A DNA stretch of 58,610 nucleotides from Bacteroidota bacterium (GTDB lineage: Bacteria > Bacteroidota > Bacteroidia > Flavobacteriales > JADGDT01), in the NCBI GenBank assembly GCA_039714315.1, contig JBDLJM010000005.1:1-58610 (forward strand). Reading direction: 5' to 3'. The notes under the pieces were generated by a model, which did no database searches, had not been told where the DNA came from, and worked only from the letters and a program-made list of their open reading frames with translations. The position numbers were made by a program, and so were the translations under genes. Numbering within the stretch: position 1 is the stretch's first letter; each line of letters opens with the position of its first letter. Shown here in pieces: positions 36,761 through 47,200 of the stretch.

Positions 36761-37756
36761 TTATAGCGATTTTCTAATTGTTAATTTCGTTGGCACACAA
36801 TAGTTCATTTCATCTTTGATTCTTACAAACTCCGCAGCTTTTTGTCCCAAAAGGCCAAAATCGGTTGATACCACTGTAATCCCGTTATAAATAAATTGTT
36901 TCATCGGCGTTTCGTTGTAGGATATAAAACCTACATCTTTACCTAATGTTAATTTTCTTTCTTTAATCTGTTCGAGCGATTTACCTAAAATCCTGTCCGA
37001 AACACTTATATAAACCTTTCCGGCTTTTATATTTAAATCTTCGCTATTGTATTCTACAGAATGTTTTATCTGATTGTCTTTACAAAATTTCTTAAAATAT
37101 TCGACAGATTCGTAAGGATGATTAGTGTATTCGGGATACAAAAACACAAATTCATCATATTTTTTGATCAAATTTATACCACTGTCTAAGCTATTATAAA
37201 GTGCTTCTCCAAAATCCTGATACAAATAATTCTTACAATTCGAATTATTTGTTTTCCAGTCCAGTATTAGCAGTTTGTCCTTCGGAATTTTCGACAAAAC
37301 ATCTTTCACTTCAGGATTGTCAAATGGCATTATAATATACTTCGAGAATTTACCAATTGAGTCCTGTACAAAGCGTTTAAATGCATCTATATCGTAATGG
37401 TGAAACTGTACAGTATGCGCATAATTTTCGGGTAAGCCTTTTTTAAAATCAGCATAAAGAACCTCTTTATACGCTTTTATTGTATCGAGTAGAAGGAATA
37501 CTTTTTTTACGCCTGTCGACACAAAATATCCTTTATTTGGAACTGAATCTACAATTCCTCTTTCCTTCAATTCGGAATATGCCTTAAAAACAGTATCGCG
37601 CGATAATTTAAAATCCTTAATAATCTGATTAACCGAAGGCAAACCGTCACCTACATTCAGTTGACCATTAGAAATAGCCTGAGATATAGAATCAACAATT
37701 TGAAGAAACTTTGGTTTATCACTTTTTGGATTAATAGATATAATTTGCATTGCCAT
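36761..37756 (-). CDS. GntR-type regulator with periplasmic-binding-like sensor (XylR-like)
   Basis: About 331 residues from ATG 37756 (MAMQIISINPK). An in-frame ATG at 37819 exists, but starting there would place the candidate operator inside the gene and add a non-conserved stretch, so the inner start is preferred. The N-terminal winged HTH of the GntR family reads QIVDSISQAISNGQLNVGDG then LPSVNQIIKDFKLSRDTVFK. The C-terminal 230 residues form a type-1 periplasmic-binding (LacI-like) effector domain, unlike the FadR or UTRA domains of most GntR proteins; in Bacteroidota this architecture typifies sugar regulators. It is first in the xylR-xylB-xylA unit, with operator-like repeats in front of it and of xylB, susC and the GH3 gene. 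Confidence 0.85.
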   Translation of the reverse strand: MAMQIISINPKSDKPKFLQIVDSISQAISNGQLNVGDGLPSVNQIIKDFKLSRDTVFKAYSELKERGIVDSVPNKGYFVSTGVKKVFLLLDTIKAYKEVLYADFKKGLPENYAHTVQFHHYDIDAFKRFVQDSIGKFSKYIIMPFDNPEVKDVLSKIPKDKLLILDWKTNNSNCKNYLYQDFGEALYNSLDSGINLIKKYDEFVFLYPEYTNHPYESVEYFKKFCKDNQIKHSVEYNSEDLNIKAGKVYISVSDRILGKSLEQIKERKLTLGKDVGFISYNETPMKQFIYNGITVVSTDFGLLGQKAAEFVRIKDEMNYCVPTKLTIRKSL

Positions 37757-37776
37757 ACTTATTTCTTCATTGTCGT

Positions 37777-37787
37777 GTTCTGTTCTG
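37777..37787. promoter_or_regulatory. Candidate autoregulatory operator of the GntR regulator
   Basis: GTTCTGTTCTG, 20 bases upstream of the preferred start codon. It is the same word as before xylB and supports the shorter start for the regulator. Confidence 0.6.
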
Positions 37788-37854
37788 CTAATATATGTAT
37801 TTGAAGTAATAAATGTCATAAAAAAAAGTAATCTTTAATTATTATATTGAAAAG

Positions 37855-37897
37855 AAACCGATTCTTAGTTCTATTTTGTGTTCAGAATCGGTTTTTT
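37855..37897 (-). terminator. Terminator of the susCD operon
   Basis: Stem with AACCGATTCT on one side (about 37856-37865) and AGAATCGGTT on the other (37884-37893), flanked by T/A runs. It lies 34 bases past the stop of the last gene in the susC-led unit, and before the regulator gene. Confidence 0.75.
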
Positions 37898-37930
37898 CTA
37901 TAAATACAAACTATAATATTTGCGCGTGTA

Positions 37931-39613
37931 TTATTGGTTAGCCAACCATTCGGCAAAAGGGTCATCATAACCTTGAATTGGAATTGCTATAAACTGCTGC
38001 CCTTCTAACAACCCGGCTTCTTCATCTATAGCTATCAATGATTTTCCATCACCAACGGCATTATTTTCAATTGTAAGAACCTTGTTAGGGAATTTCTTAT
38101 TGGTGATTTTATAATAATCATCGCTGATAGATTCTACAGTCCAAAGCTGATTATCTGTACCCAAATTATCCCAAAGATGAACATTTCTGTCATCTCCCGA
38201 AAGATCTACAACTTTATCGTAACCATATTTCTCGGCATGAACAGACTTAAGTAAAAAGTAGCCATCTCCATTATCTATAAGTTTCCACATTTTTGTAGTT
38301 GCTCCGGGAGCAAAAGACCAGGTATGTATATTAACGTTTTTTCCTACTTCAACATCCCATGGCAGGTCTATATCAACAACGTAATCATTAGTACTTTTAG
38401 GAAATAGATAGAATGGATATCCCAACGTAGCATCGTTTTCGGGTTGATTACCTATTTTGTAATTAACTCCTGAAGTTGCTAGGTAAATTAGTCCTTTTGA
38501 GCTTACAAAAACAGTATTCCACAGTTTTGCTTCGCCACCCCACATACGGTAAGCTGATGTCCAGGTAGATCCATTATCGTCGCTCATCACATAACCAAAT
38601 TGTGTGCTTTCAAAGGTTCCAAATTGGAATGTCACTATAAGTTTGCCATCAGGTAATACCGCAATATACGGTGCACCGGCTCCATAAGTTGAGCTTCCTG
38701 TTGGGTAATCGTAAACAGTTTTAATTTCACTCCAAGTTGCTCCATTATCATCAGAAGTAACCATTCCTATAGAGAAAGCATTATTGTATTTTTTACTTTG
38801 AGTTTCGAACACTACGATAAGTTGTCCTGAATTTGTACGAACTACACCATTCATTCCGGCAGAACCCAAAGCACCAAATTGTTCGATACCTGTTACTACT
38901 TCTTCTTCACCCCATGTAGCTCCATAATCTGTTGAGCGTTTCATTGTTAACAAAAGCGGATGCAAATCACGTCCATCGTTCTGACGAGAATAAAGACACC
39001 AAAGTTCTTCAAGTTCATCATTATAATACAAGAAAGGCTCCCAAGCTCCTTCACTTTGATCTGACTCTAAACCTTCATCTCCATTATATGGATTTCTTGG
39101 ATCATTAAGTGCACTACTTAAAAATTCGTAACTCAATCCTCCGTCTTTACTAACAACTAAATCAATATTCCACCATTTAACTCCATCCGGTTCCTGGTCA
39201 TATTTATCGATATCATTTAAATGACGGTATGCTACTACTATATCTTTGTTAGGTAAAACCAAAGGAAATACGTTTCCTTTTCCTTCGTTCTTTACTCCAC
39301 TGTTTGGTGCAGCAATTACTTCGCTTCCGAATGTTATTCCGTTATCATGACTTTCAAAAAGCTTTACTCCTTCACCTGTATCCATACCAAGTATCATACG
39401 AGGATTACTTGTAATAGTATCTTCTGCAAAACGTGGATATCCACCACCACCATGATGAAAATCTCCACTCCACATTATATTATTTACTGCATCAGGCTGT
39501 GGTACTACCGGTGTAGGTTTTGAGGGTGGAGTGAATTCGTACTCCTTATTACATGAACCAAGTATTGCTATAGTACTTAGCAAGGCTATACTTAATATAT
39601 TTTTTATTTTCAT
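37931..39613 (-). CDS. GH93-like sialidase-fold lipoprotein with RICIN domain
   Basis: About 560 residues from ATG 39613 (another ATG at 39634 adds seven residues). It is a lipoprotein (ILGSCNK). Residues about 50-370 form a six-bladed BNR/Asp-box propeller, with Asp-box-like turns ESHDNGITF, SKDGGLSY, STDYGATW and SDDNGSTW. Sequence blocks resemble exo-1,5-alpha-arabinanases of GH93: GNVFPLVLPNKDIVVAYRHL, AWEPFLYYN and STYGAGAPYIAVLPDGKLIV. Candidate catalytic glutamates are E192 (AWEPFL) and E270 (VVFETQS). The last 160 residues are a RICIN-type lectin domain (QLWTVESISDDYYKI). It is last in the susC-led operon. It most probably cleaves arabino-oligosaccharides at the cell surface. Confidence 0.68.
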   Translation of the reverse strand: MKIKNILSIALLSTIAILGSCNKEYEFTPPSKPTPVVPQPDAVNNIMWSGDFHHGGGGYPRFAEDTITSNPRMILGMDTGEGVKLFESHDNGITFGSEVIAAPNSGVKNEGKGNVFPLVLPNKDIVVAYRHLNDIDKYDQEPDGVKWWNIDLVVSKDGGLSYEFLSSALNDPRNPYNGDEGLESDQSEGAWEPFLYYNDELEELWCLYSRQNDGRDLHPLLLTMKRSTDYGATWGEEEVVTGIEQFGALGSAGMNGVVRTNSGQLIVVFETQSKKYNNAFSIGMVTSDDNGATWSEIKTVYDYPTGSSTYGAGAPYIAVLPDGKLIVTFQFGTFESTQFGYVMSDDNGSTWTSAYRMWGGEAKLWNTVFVSSKGLIYLATSGVNYKIGNQPENDATLGYPFYLFPKSTNDYVVDIDLPWDVEVGKNVNIHTWSFAPGATTKMWKLIDNGDGYFLLKSVHAEKYGYDKVVDLSGDDRNVHLWDNLGTDNQLWTVESISDDYYKITNKKFPNKVLTIENNAVGDGKSLIAIDEEAGLLEGQQFIAIPIQGYDDPFAEWLANQ

Positions 39614-39755
39614 TTTTGTCTTTATTTTCGTCATCCAAACTGAAGCTTTAGCGAAGAGAATAATTCGTTATTAGCAGTGCTAAATCTTTTTAATAAAAAG
39701 ACATTCTATTCCGCTAAAGCTACACTCAATATGACAAGTTAATTAAAACTCAATT

Positions 39756-41363
39756 TTACCAATCATTATCTTCATTTTCCTTTAAAAAATGCTCAAATGG
39801 TTTATAGTCAGGGTTTAATGATCTAGCCTGCCATAACTGTGCATCACTGCCAACATAGGGCATTGGTCTCAGTTCTGTATTAGGATTATCTCCATCTGCA
39901 TTTGCAAAAGGTTCACCACCATCTTTTCCAACAGCAGTAAGAACTAAGCCATTGGCTCTACAAACTATTCTATAGTATCCATCTTCAACTTCCACTACTG
40001 TCCATAGTTGTTCGCCTTTGCTCAGATCAATTTGTTGCTGCTTTACAACTTCTCCTTCATTAATAGACTCTACAGCAGTACCGGTACCTCCATTTCCGTT
40101 TATACCTGAAACAGATTGAAACCAAAAGTATCCGTCTTTATTATTATATAAAGACCATGTTTTTTGTACTGCTCCCTGCATATTATCATGTCCCCAGAAA
40201 TGAACAGGGTTTCCTGAACCTGTTGGCCAAGGGAAATTAGCATCAACACAGTAATCATCGTTTCCTTTTACGAATAGATAAAATGGTGATTTTATAATTG
40301 CATTAGGATCCATTGGAGCAAGATCAATACTAGTTCCGGATATAGCAACAAATAAATATGCATTATCGGTTACGTAAGCTGTAGTTCCATTTGCAACCTT
40401 ACCTTTGAACAGGTTAGTTGCAGTACTCCATGATTTTCCGTTATTATTACTTATTACATATCCGAAATCTCCACCACCATCTCCGGCCTGGAACGTTGCA
40501 ATAAGTCTTCCGTCTTTAGTTTTAGTAACAAAAGAATCTCCTGCACCGTAAACGTCAGGATTAACTCCGGGATATGAGTACGCTGTAGTTGGTTTAGACC
40601 ATGTTATTCCATCTATACTTTTACTGCAAAGAACAGATCTAGCCGTACCAAATACTAAATCTTTACCTTCAAAAACAGCAACAAATTCGTTATTTCTATC
40701 CATCACAAACGATGGTGAGTTTATAAAACCATCAGCCTCTAACACTTCCTCGTTCATCACTTTTACAGGTTCAGACCAAGATTCTCCATCATCGATAGAT
40801 TTTATTAGCATAAGATGGGTAAGCGGAATATCAGTTCCGGCTTTTTGCGAATAATAACAGTAAATACCATTATCAGTATTTAATAAAAATGGAGATGAAA
40901 TTGGTAGCTCATCAACAGCTACAACAATATCACTTTTAATTTCCCATTCTTCCCCGTACATAGTTCCTTTCAACAATCCGAATGACTTATCATTTTTATT
41001 ATAAACAATTAACGACTGACCTTCATTTTGTGCCAACATATGAGGTTCTTTTGGGTTTGTTGTAATTGAACTAATGGCTAAAACATCCATTTCAAAATCC
41101 CACTTTGAACCATATTGGGTTGATTTTGCAACATGAATACCTAAGTCATTTTTAGTTACTGCATATAACAAAGTTGTATCTGACGCCTGAGAAAAACGAG
41201 GACGTATACCTTGAGGTCCAGCGAAAGTCCCTGCCCATTGAATATCAGGGCCTTGCTCCAGTTTTGGAGGCTCCACATAATCAGCCACCGGGTCTTTTGC
41301 ACATGAAGCTAACATCAGTACTGATGCAGCGAATAGTGCTGATTTAATATTTTTTAGTATCAT
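39756..41363 (-). CDS. GH93-like sialidase-fold lipoprotein lacking one candidate catalytic Glu
   Basis: A 535-residue lipoprotein (MLASCAKDP, C21) related to its downstream neighbour: an Asp-box propeller (STQYGSKW, SIDDGESW, SNNNGKSW) followed by a RICIN-type region (from about residue 350; QLWTVVEVEDGYYRI, AQLWQARSL). Where the two paralogs read AWEPFL/VWEPFL, this protein reads ISSPFLL, so the first candidate glutamate is a serine (S157). The second is kept (E232, VFEGKD). It may therefore be a binding protein or have altered specificity. It lies 18 bases after the GH-A gene. No enzymatic claim is made. Confidence 0.6.
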   Translation of the reverse strand: MILKNIKSALFAASVLMLASCAKDPVADYVEPPKLEQGPDIQWAGTFAGPQGIRPRFSQASDTTLLYAVTKNDLGIHVAKSTQYGSKWDFEMDVLAISSITTNPKEPHMLAQNEGQSLIVYNKNDKSFGLLKGTMYGEEWEIKSDIVVAVDELPISSPFLLNTDNGIYCYYSQKAGTDIPLTHLMLIKSIDDGESWSEPVKVMNEEVLEADGFINSPSFVMDRNNEFVAVFEGKDLVFGTARSVLCSKSIDGITWSKPTTAYSYPGVNPDVYGAGDSFVTKTKDGRLIATFQAGDGGGDFGYVISNNNGKSWSTATNLFKGKVANGTTAYVTDNAYLFVAISGTSIDLAPMDPNAIIKSPFYLFVKGNDDYCVDANFPWPTGSGNPVHFWGHDNMQGAVQKTWSLYNNKDGYFWFQSVSGINGNGGTGTAVESINEGEVVKQQQIDLSKGEQLWTVVEVEDGYYRIVCRANGLVLTAVGKDGGEPFANADGDNPNTELRPMPYVGSDAQLWQARSLNPDYKPFEHFLKENEDNDW

Positions 41364-41381
41364 AATTAAGATTTTTTCAGA

Positions 41382-42518
41382 TTAAAATACACCGTCAACT
41401 TTCTTCTCTTTTGCAGGAGCTTTCTTTCCGGTCAATTCCATTATTAAATCAGTTTCGCGGGTACTGTATGGAGTACCATCTTTACGAAATACATCGTGCA
41501 ACCAAACTTTTGGCTCATCAGGATACTCGTTACTCCACGAATCCCAAGGAAAAATAGTTTGTGATTTACCATCAACCAATCCCCAATTATAAGCACTGAT
41601 ATTGTTTTCTTTCATATATGGCAAATGAGTTTCGAAGATCGACTTGTTTGTACGTCCCATATACTCTGTGCACATCATTGGTCTGTTGTATTTTTTTAAA
41701 GGCTCGGCTTTAGAAGCAAACTTCTCAATAGCATCATAATTGTGGAATGTGATTATATCAGAATTCTCTAACATAAATTTATTGAATTCAGATAATGTAT
41801 TTGAATCATTCCAATCGCAACACCATGCTGCCGATGTAATTGGTTGTGAGGGGTTAACCTCTCTTGCCCATTTGAAAGACGACTTTAATAATTTTAAAGA
41901 ATATGGTTGTTTACCATCGTCGTTGTAACAAAATCCATTATTATTTTCAGGCTCGTTATACAAATCCCAAACAATTACTCTTTCATCGTCTTTGAAACGC
42001 TCCATTATGCTTTTCACATAAGGTTTAAGTTCTTTATGACGAGCTTCGTTGGTAAGGATTTCGTATCCCGGACATTGTACCCAACCTGCGTTGTGTGTAC
42101 GTGGTTTTGGTGTTCCTTGATCTCCTAAATGAGAATAAGGATTCCAAACATCATCAAAAAATATAAACATTATCTTGATATGATGTGTACGGGCAATATT
42201 TAAGAAATGATCTATTCTTGAAATATATGCTTCAGGATTTTCCTGCCAAACTAAAAAGTTAAGAAAAACTCTCATTGAGTTCATCCCTATCTTTTCGGCA
42301 TATCCAAGTTCTCTGTTAATTGTAACAGGGTCGAAAGTTGATGCCTGCCACATTTCAATCGGGTTCTGAGCTGTTGACGGAACAAAGTTTGCTCCAACTA
42401 ACCAACCTGTTTCTTTGTACCAGTCATTGGCTTTTTGCTCGCTCCACTGCTTTTTTGATTGTGCATTTACTGAGAATGCTATAATTAAAGCGGCTAATAT
42501 TGATATTGTTTTTTTCAT
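41382..42518 (-). CDS. Clan GH-A glycoside hydrolase (GH5-like)
   Basis: A 378-residue secreted TIM-barrel hydrolase (signal peptide residues 1-19, FSVNAQ). Clan GH-A catalytic glutamates are E189 in WDLYNEPEN (acid/base, at the end of strand 4) and E285 in CTEYMGR (nucleophile, strand 7). GWLVGANFVPSTAQNPIEMW and MNSMRVFLNFLVWQ resemble GH5-like proteins often labelled beta-xylanase or cellulase in Bacteroidota. The subfamily and therefore the linkage cannot be fixed by eye. In the context of susCD and GH93-like genes, an endo- or exo-activity on a xylan/arabinan backbone is the best guess. The gap to susD is 112 bases and holds a REP-like palindrome. Confidence 0.75.
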   Translation of the reverse strand: MKKTISILAALIIAFSVNAQSKKQWSEQKANDWYKETGWLVGANFVPSTAQNPIEMWQASTFDPVTINRELGYAEKIGMNSMRVFLNFLVWQENPEAYISRIDHFLNIARTHHIKIMFIFFDDVWNPYSHLGDQGTPKPRTHNAGWVQCPGYEILTNEARHKELKPYVKSIMERFKDDERVIVWDLYNEPENNNGFCYNDDGKQPYSLKLLKSSFKWAREVNPSQPITSAAWCCDWNDSNTLSEFNKFMLENSDIITFHNYDAIEKFASKAEPLKKYNRPMMCTEYMGRTNKSIFETHLPYMKENNISAYNWGLVDGKSQTIFPWDSWSNEYPDEPKVWLHDVFRKDGTPYSTRETDLIMELTGKKAPAKEKKVDGVF

Positions 42519-42535
42519 AATTCTATTTTATAACC

Positions 42536-42624
42536 GTCATTTCGAGCGGAGTAGAGAAGTCTGTTGATGGTTTATGGAATACTATAACAAATTTCTCCAT
42601 GCGCTATCTCTTAGGCGGAATGAC
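42536..42624. repeat. REP-like palindrome between susD and the GH-A gene
   Basis: GTCATTTCGAGCGGAGTAGA at the left and TCTCTTAGGCGGAATGAC at the right form the arms. It belongs to the same family as 32014-32160. In the operon it could lower expression of downstream enzymes relative to susCD; that is inference. Confidence 0.5.
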
Positions 42625-42630
42625 ATTTAT

Positions 42631-44211
42631 TTAATAACCTATATTTTGTTCTAAATTAGGATTGTTAGCTACTTCTTCTAAAGCAATAGGTAACCTTTCA
42701 TTTTTACCGGGTACAAATCCATTAAAATCAGCATCTCTGAATTTAATTTCAGTTATATTTTCTTGTTTAAGATCATCCCAACGTTTAAGGTCGGACCAAC
42801 GCCATGTTTCGAAACATAACTCTAATGATCTTTCTAACTTTAAGTGTCTTTTAAATAGTGTAGAATTTGTGGCTGCATCCTTATAATCATAATCCATAAC
42901 AGCATTTTCCATTTGAGTTGATCTGGCATTACTCGCTTCAAGCGTTCCGAGTCCTGCTCTTTCTCTAACCATGTTAATGTATTTTACTGCATTAGCCGGG
43001 TTGCCTTCAACCTCATTTAACACCTCTGCATACATCAAAAGAATGTCAGCATATCTTATAAGTCGCAAATTGTTTTCTGAAAACAAATCTTCATCATTTC
43101 TATAGTAATCTCTCTGATGTTTTCTTACAAACACCTTGTCTCCCCATGCATTATCATCCCAATCATTTCCGTAAACTTGATAATCATCCGGAAAATCAAC
43201 GCCTTTTTCTTTATAGAATAATGTAGCTCTTAGACGTTTATCACCTGTTTCATTTCTGAAAGCATTTAATAACCATGGACGTGCAACACCGTTTCCAAAA
43301 CCTCCTACACTCCTTGGAGCAAATGACATTGCTCTACCAGATGCAAGGTTCGGTTTTAATACGTCGCCACTACCTCCACCTTTGTTAATATCTGAAAACT
43401 GAATTTCAAATATTGACTCGTTGTTGTTTTCTGAAGTGTGTTTGAAGTTGTTATAATAATCAGCAACCAACTCATATTTACCGGCTAATGTACCGCTAAT
43501 AAATATGTCCAGAGTAGTTTTTGCTTCTGACCATTTAGTTTCCATCCCATCGATCTGACCTGCTTGTTGCATTTGTACTTTAGCAAGCATTGCCAAGGCG
43601 GCACCTTTAGTAGGACGAGCTACATCAATACCCCAATCAATTGGTAAATCTTCGGCAGCCAAAGCAAATTCAGTTTCACAGAAAGCAAACATTTCTTCCA
43701 CAGTAGAAGAAGAGGGTTTGTCTGTTACAGACGAAACTTTAGTAACTATAGGCGCTGTTTCGAAAGCTATTGCAAGATTCCAGTGAGCAAGGGCTCTGAA
43801 AAATCTCGCCTGAGCCAAAATTAGTTTCTTTTGTTCTTCGTTGTCAAAATCAATTTCCGGCACTAATGTTAAAACCTGATTAGCTCTAAATATCATTTTA
43901 TACGACTCTGACCACAATCCTGAACCAATTCCGTAATTATAACGGAAAGCCACCGATTCATTAAGACCATAATCGCTTCCTCCTCCATAACCTTCGTCTG
44001 AAGTAAGATCGTTTTTAATGTATATGTCTCCCACGTACGGACCTCTGTAAAGCATATTGTATACAGATATAAGTCCTTTTTCAGCCTCTACAGGTGTATT
44101 CCAATAGGTGTCAACCGTAGGGTTGTTAGGGTTAGGAATATCCAGTAATGATTTATCACAACTTGTGAAAATCATTGATAAACCTACTATTGATAATATT
44201 ATTTTTTTCAT
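42631..44211 (-). CDS. susD: SusD-like glycan-binding lipoprotein
   Basis: A 526-residue outer-surface lipoprotein (IFTSCDKSLLDIPNP, C18). It has the N-terminal SusD signature, TPR-like helices (KKLILAQARFFRALAHWNLA) and the C-terminal RagB/SusD segment LRLIRYADILLMYAEVLNEV, with ERSLELCFETWRWSDLKRW near the end. It binds oligosaccharide and forms the lid of the SusC transporter. It directly follows susC (41 bases), a standard pair. The glycan is not readable from sequence, but neighbouring enzymes point to pentose-containing polymers. Confidence 0.93.
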   Translation of the reverse strand: MKKIILSIVGLSMIFTSCDKSLLDIPNPNNPTVDTYWNTPVEAEKGLISVYNMLYRGPYVGDIYIKNDLTSDEGYGGGSDYGLNESVAFRYNYGIGSGLWSESYKMIFRANQVLTLVPEIDFDNEEQKKLILAQARFFRALAHWNLAIAFETAPIVTKVSSVTDKPSSSTVEEMFAFCETEFALAAEDLPIDWGIDVARPTKGAALAMLAKVQMQQAGQIDGMETKWSEAKTTLDIFISGTLAGKYELVADYYNNFKHTSENNNESIFEIQFSDINKGGGSGDVLKPNLASGRAMSFAPRSVGGFGNGVARPWLLNAFRNETGDKRLRATLFYKEKGVDFPDDYQVYGNDWDDNAWGDKVFVRKHQRDYYRNDEDLFSENNLRLIRYADILLMYAEVLNEVEGNPANAVKYINMVRERAGLGTLEASNARSTQMENAVMDYDYKDAATNSTLFKRHLKLERSLELCFETWRWSDLKRWDDLKQENITEIKFRDADFNGFVPGKNERLPIALEEVANNPNLEQNIGY

Positions 44212-44252
44212 TTCTTTAAATCTTTGATGTTTTAATTCAACTCAAACCATTT

Positions 44253-47200
44253 CTAAAACGCCAACTGAACTCCTCCTGTAATTGTAAAAGGTGCAGCAAA
44301 TGCTCCGGGCTCCATTCCTCTTGCCCAAAAACTCTGTCCCATAAAATCCGGATCAAGTCCTGAATAGTTGGTTAATGTAATTAAATTTTGCCCTGTTATT
44401 GAAAATCTTAACTTGTCAAGTTTAAGTTTATTTGTCATTTCTTTTGGCAAAGTATAACCTGCAGTCATTGTTTTTACTCTAAAGAATGATCCGTCTTCCA
44501 TCCATCGGTCAATATGTCCCCATGATCCGTTTGGTGTATCACCCAAAACTGCTCTGGGAGTATGATTATTAGGATTCTCAGGTGTCCATGGAGTTAAGCC
44601 TTTAGCATAATTTGAATCGTCATTAATTTTCTCCATCTGCCATTTGTTTCCGTTTAGCACATCATTTCCAAACTGACCGTTACCCGATAACGAGAAATCA
44701 AAATCTTTATACGATGCACTGAACATTATTCCCATTTGCAAATCCGGCCATGGATTTCCTAAAAACTGACGATCATTTTCATCAATATTTCCACTACCAT
44801 CGTAATCAATAAATCTAATATCTCCAGGTTGAGGACGTTTTCCATCAATAGTAATAGCATTTCCATCATTTGTAAGGTATTCATCTACCTCTGCTTCTGA
44901 TTGGAATATTCCATTAGACTGTATAAGGTATAACATAGCTAATGGCTGTCCTTCAATAGTACGCGATAAGAAACCATCTATTTGACTGTTTCCGGCACCT
45001 AACGACGTTACCTCATTTTGCATTTTTGAAAGATTCAAATTTACAGAGTATGCGAAATCACCTTTGGTTTCTTTCCATCCTACGTTAAGTTCGACTCCCG
45101 AGTTTAACAAACTGGCAGCATTGGATATTGGAGGTGCTCCCTCATCACCTGACGTCATCAATAGAGGCACACCAACTAATACATTTTCTGATTCAGAATA
45201 ATAGTAATCAGCAGTAAGTGTTAATTTGTTTTGTAAAAAGGCAGCATCAATACCAATATTTCGTTGTATTGATGTTTCCCATATTAAATTGTCGTTAGTA
45301 ATATTTGTTTGTGAAATACCAAAACTACGTTCATCAGGATTTGAAGTCATTATTGCCTCAGGGTTAGTACTTAAAGTTGGCACATAGTCCCAATCACCAA
45401 TATTTACATTACCTAACTCACCATAACTTGCACGTAGTTTTAGTATAGATAACCATTCAATATCTTCCATAAAGCTCTCATTTGATATTTTCCATCCCAC
45501 AGATACTGAAGGGAATGTACCCCATCTGTTAGCTTCAGGCAATTGAGAGTTCCCATCCCTACGAACAGTTGCTCCTAAAAAGTACCTGTTGTCATAGTTG
45601 TAATTAAGTCGGGTAAAATACGATATCATAGCACTTGCACCAATACTACTCCCGGTACGCATATCTTGAGTACCTGCAAGCACCCAGAAATAATCATCTT
45701 CACCAACTTTATTTAGATCTTTTACTTCGCTCCACTGACTATCGTAATGTACTCTATAGTATTCAGAACCTGCGACAAAGTTGAAGCTGTGATCTCCTAA
45801 TTCTTTATTAATATTTAAAGTATTTGTCCAGGTTAACTTATTATAAGTACCTCTGCTCTGTGAGTACATCGAAGGCCAATATCCCTGATCCATATGCCAG
45901 TTACCCGGTTTACGTTTTAATGCCCATCTGTCTCTCGACATTTCGTAAGCCCCGCTGGAACGAACATTTAACCAATCGGTGAAATTTAACTGGGTATAAA
46001 TATTTCCTCGGATTCTATCATTTTCATTATGATTATTTTCCAAATCCATTATACCTCTAATATTGTTACCTCCTGTGTTGGCATGATATGGATCTCCATA
46101 GCCCCAACCTCCTGGATTATCTGAATTCTTAACCGGGATAGTTGGAACTAAACGTTGCATATTCCAAAACATACTGGAATTCCATCCTGCCTGTCCATTA
46201 GCTTGACTTAGAGATAATTGTATATTCTCTCCTATTTCGAAAATCCCTTTTTTAAGAGATGAATTAATCCTTAAACTGTAACGGGTAAAATCATTACCAT
46301 AAACAGTTCCACTATTGTTAAAGTAGTTTAACGAAACAAGATATACTCCATCTTTATTTCCTCCCGAAAACGTAAGGTTATGATCGTTTATAATCCCCGG
46401 TTTTGTGAAAACATCTTGCCAGTCAGTATTAGTACCTTCGAAACGAGTTCCATTAAAGTGTCCTTGAAGTGCAACCCCAGAGTTTTTATGCAACATATCA
46501 TTTAAGTAGATATACTCCTCTCTATTAGCTAAGTCAATTCTTGGCAGCCACTGTACACTGGTGTTTCCGGAGTATTCTATTTTAAGCTCTCCGGCTTTTC
46601 CTTTTTTGGTAGTAATTATGATTACACCATTGGCCGCTTTAGAACCGTAGATAGAAGCCGCCGCAGCATCTTTTAATATCTGAATAGATTCAATATCGTT
46701 GACGTTAAAGTCTCTACCTCCATCGGTTGGCATACCATCAATTATATATAGAGGATTACTATCCCCAAAAGTACCTACACCCCTAATCTCTATTGATGCT
46801 GCCCCATCAGGCGATCCGGTTGATTTTACAGAAACCCCCGGAGCACTACCCTGAATAGCATCTGCTATATTTGATGTAGCAACATTTTCTATATCTTTAG
46901 TTTCTATTACAGATATAGCACTGGTAAGGTCGGCTTTCTTTTGAGTACCGTACCCAATTACAACCACATCGTCAAGCACTGCGGCATCTGGCTGTAAAGA
47001 TATTGAGATATCTGTAGCTCCAGTAACATTATATGTTTGTGTTTTGTACCCAATAAAAGAGATACTTAATTTTGCACCTACTTCCACATCAATTTCAAAT
47101 CTACCGTCAAAATCGGTAGATGTTCCAGTAATAGTTCCTTCGACGATGACACTAACTCCCGGAAGAGCTTCGTTGTTTTCGTCAGTAATTGTTCCTGTTA

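Noticed and set aside
37931-39613. Calling the BNR-repeat proteins neuraminidases (sialidases)
   Set aside because: The fold is shared, but the sialidase Arg triad and FRIP motif are not visible, and the WEPFL and GAGAPYI blocks with an arabinose/xylose context fit GH93-like enzymes better.
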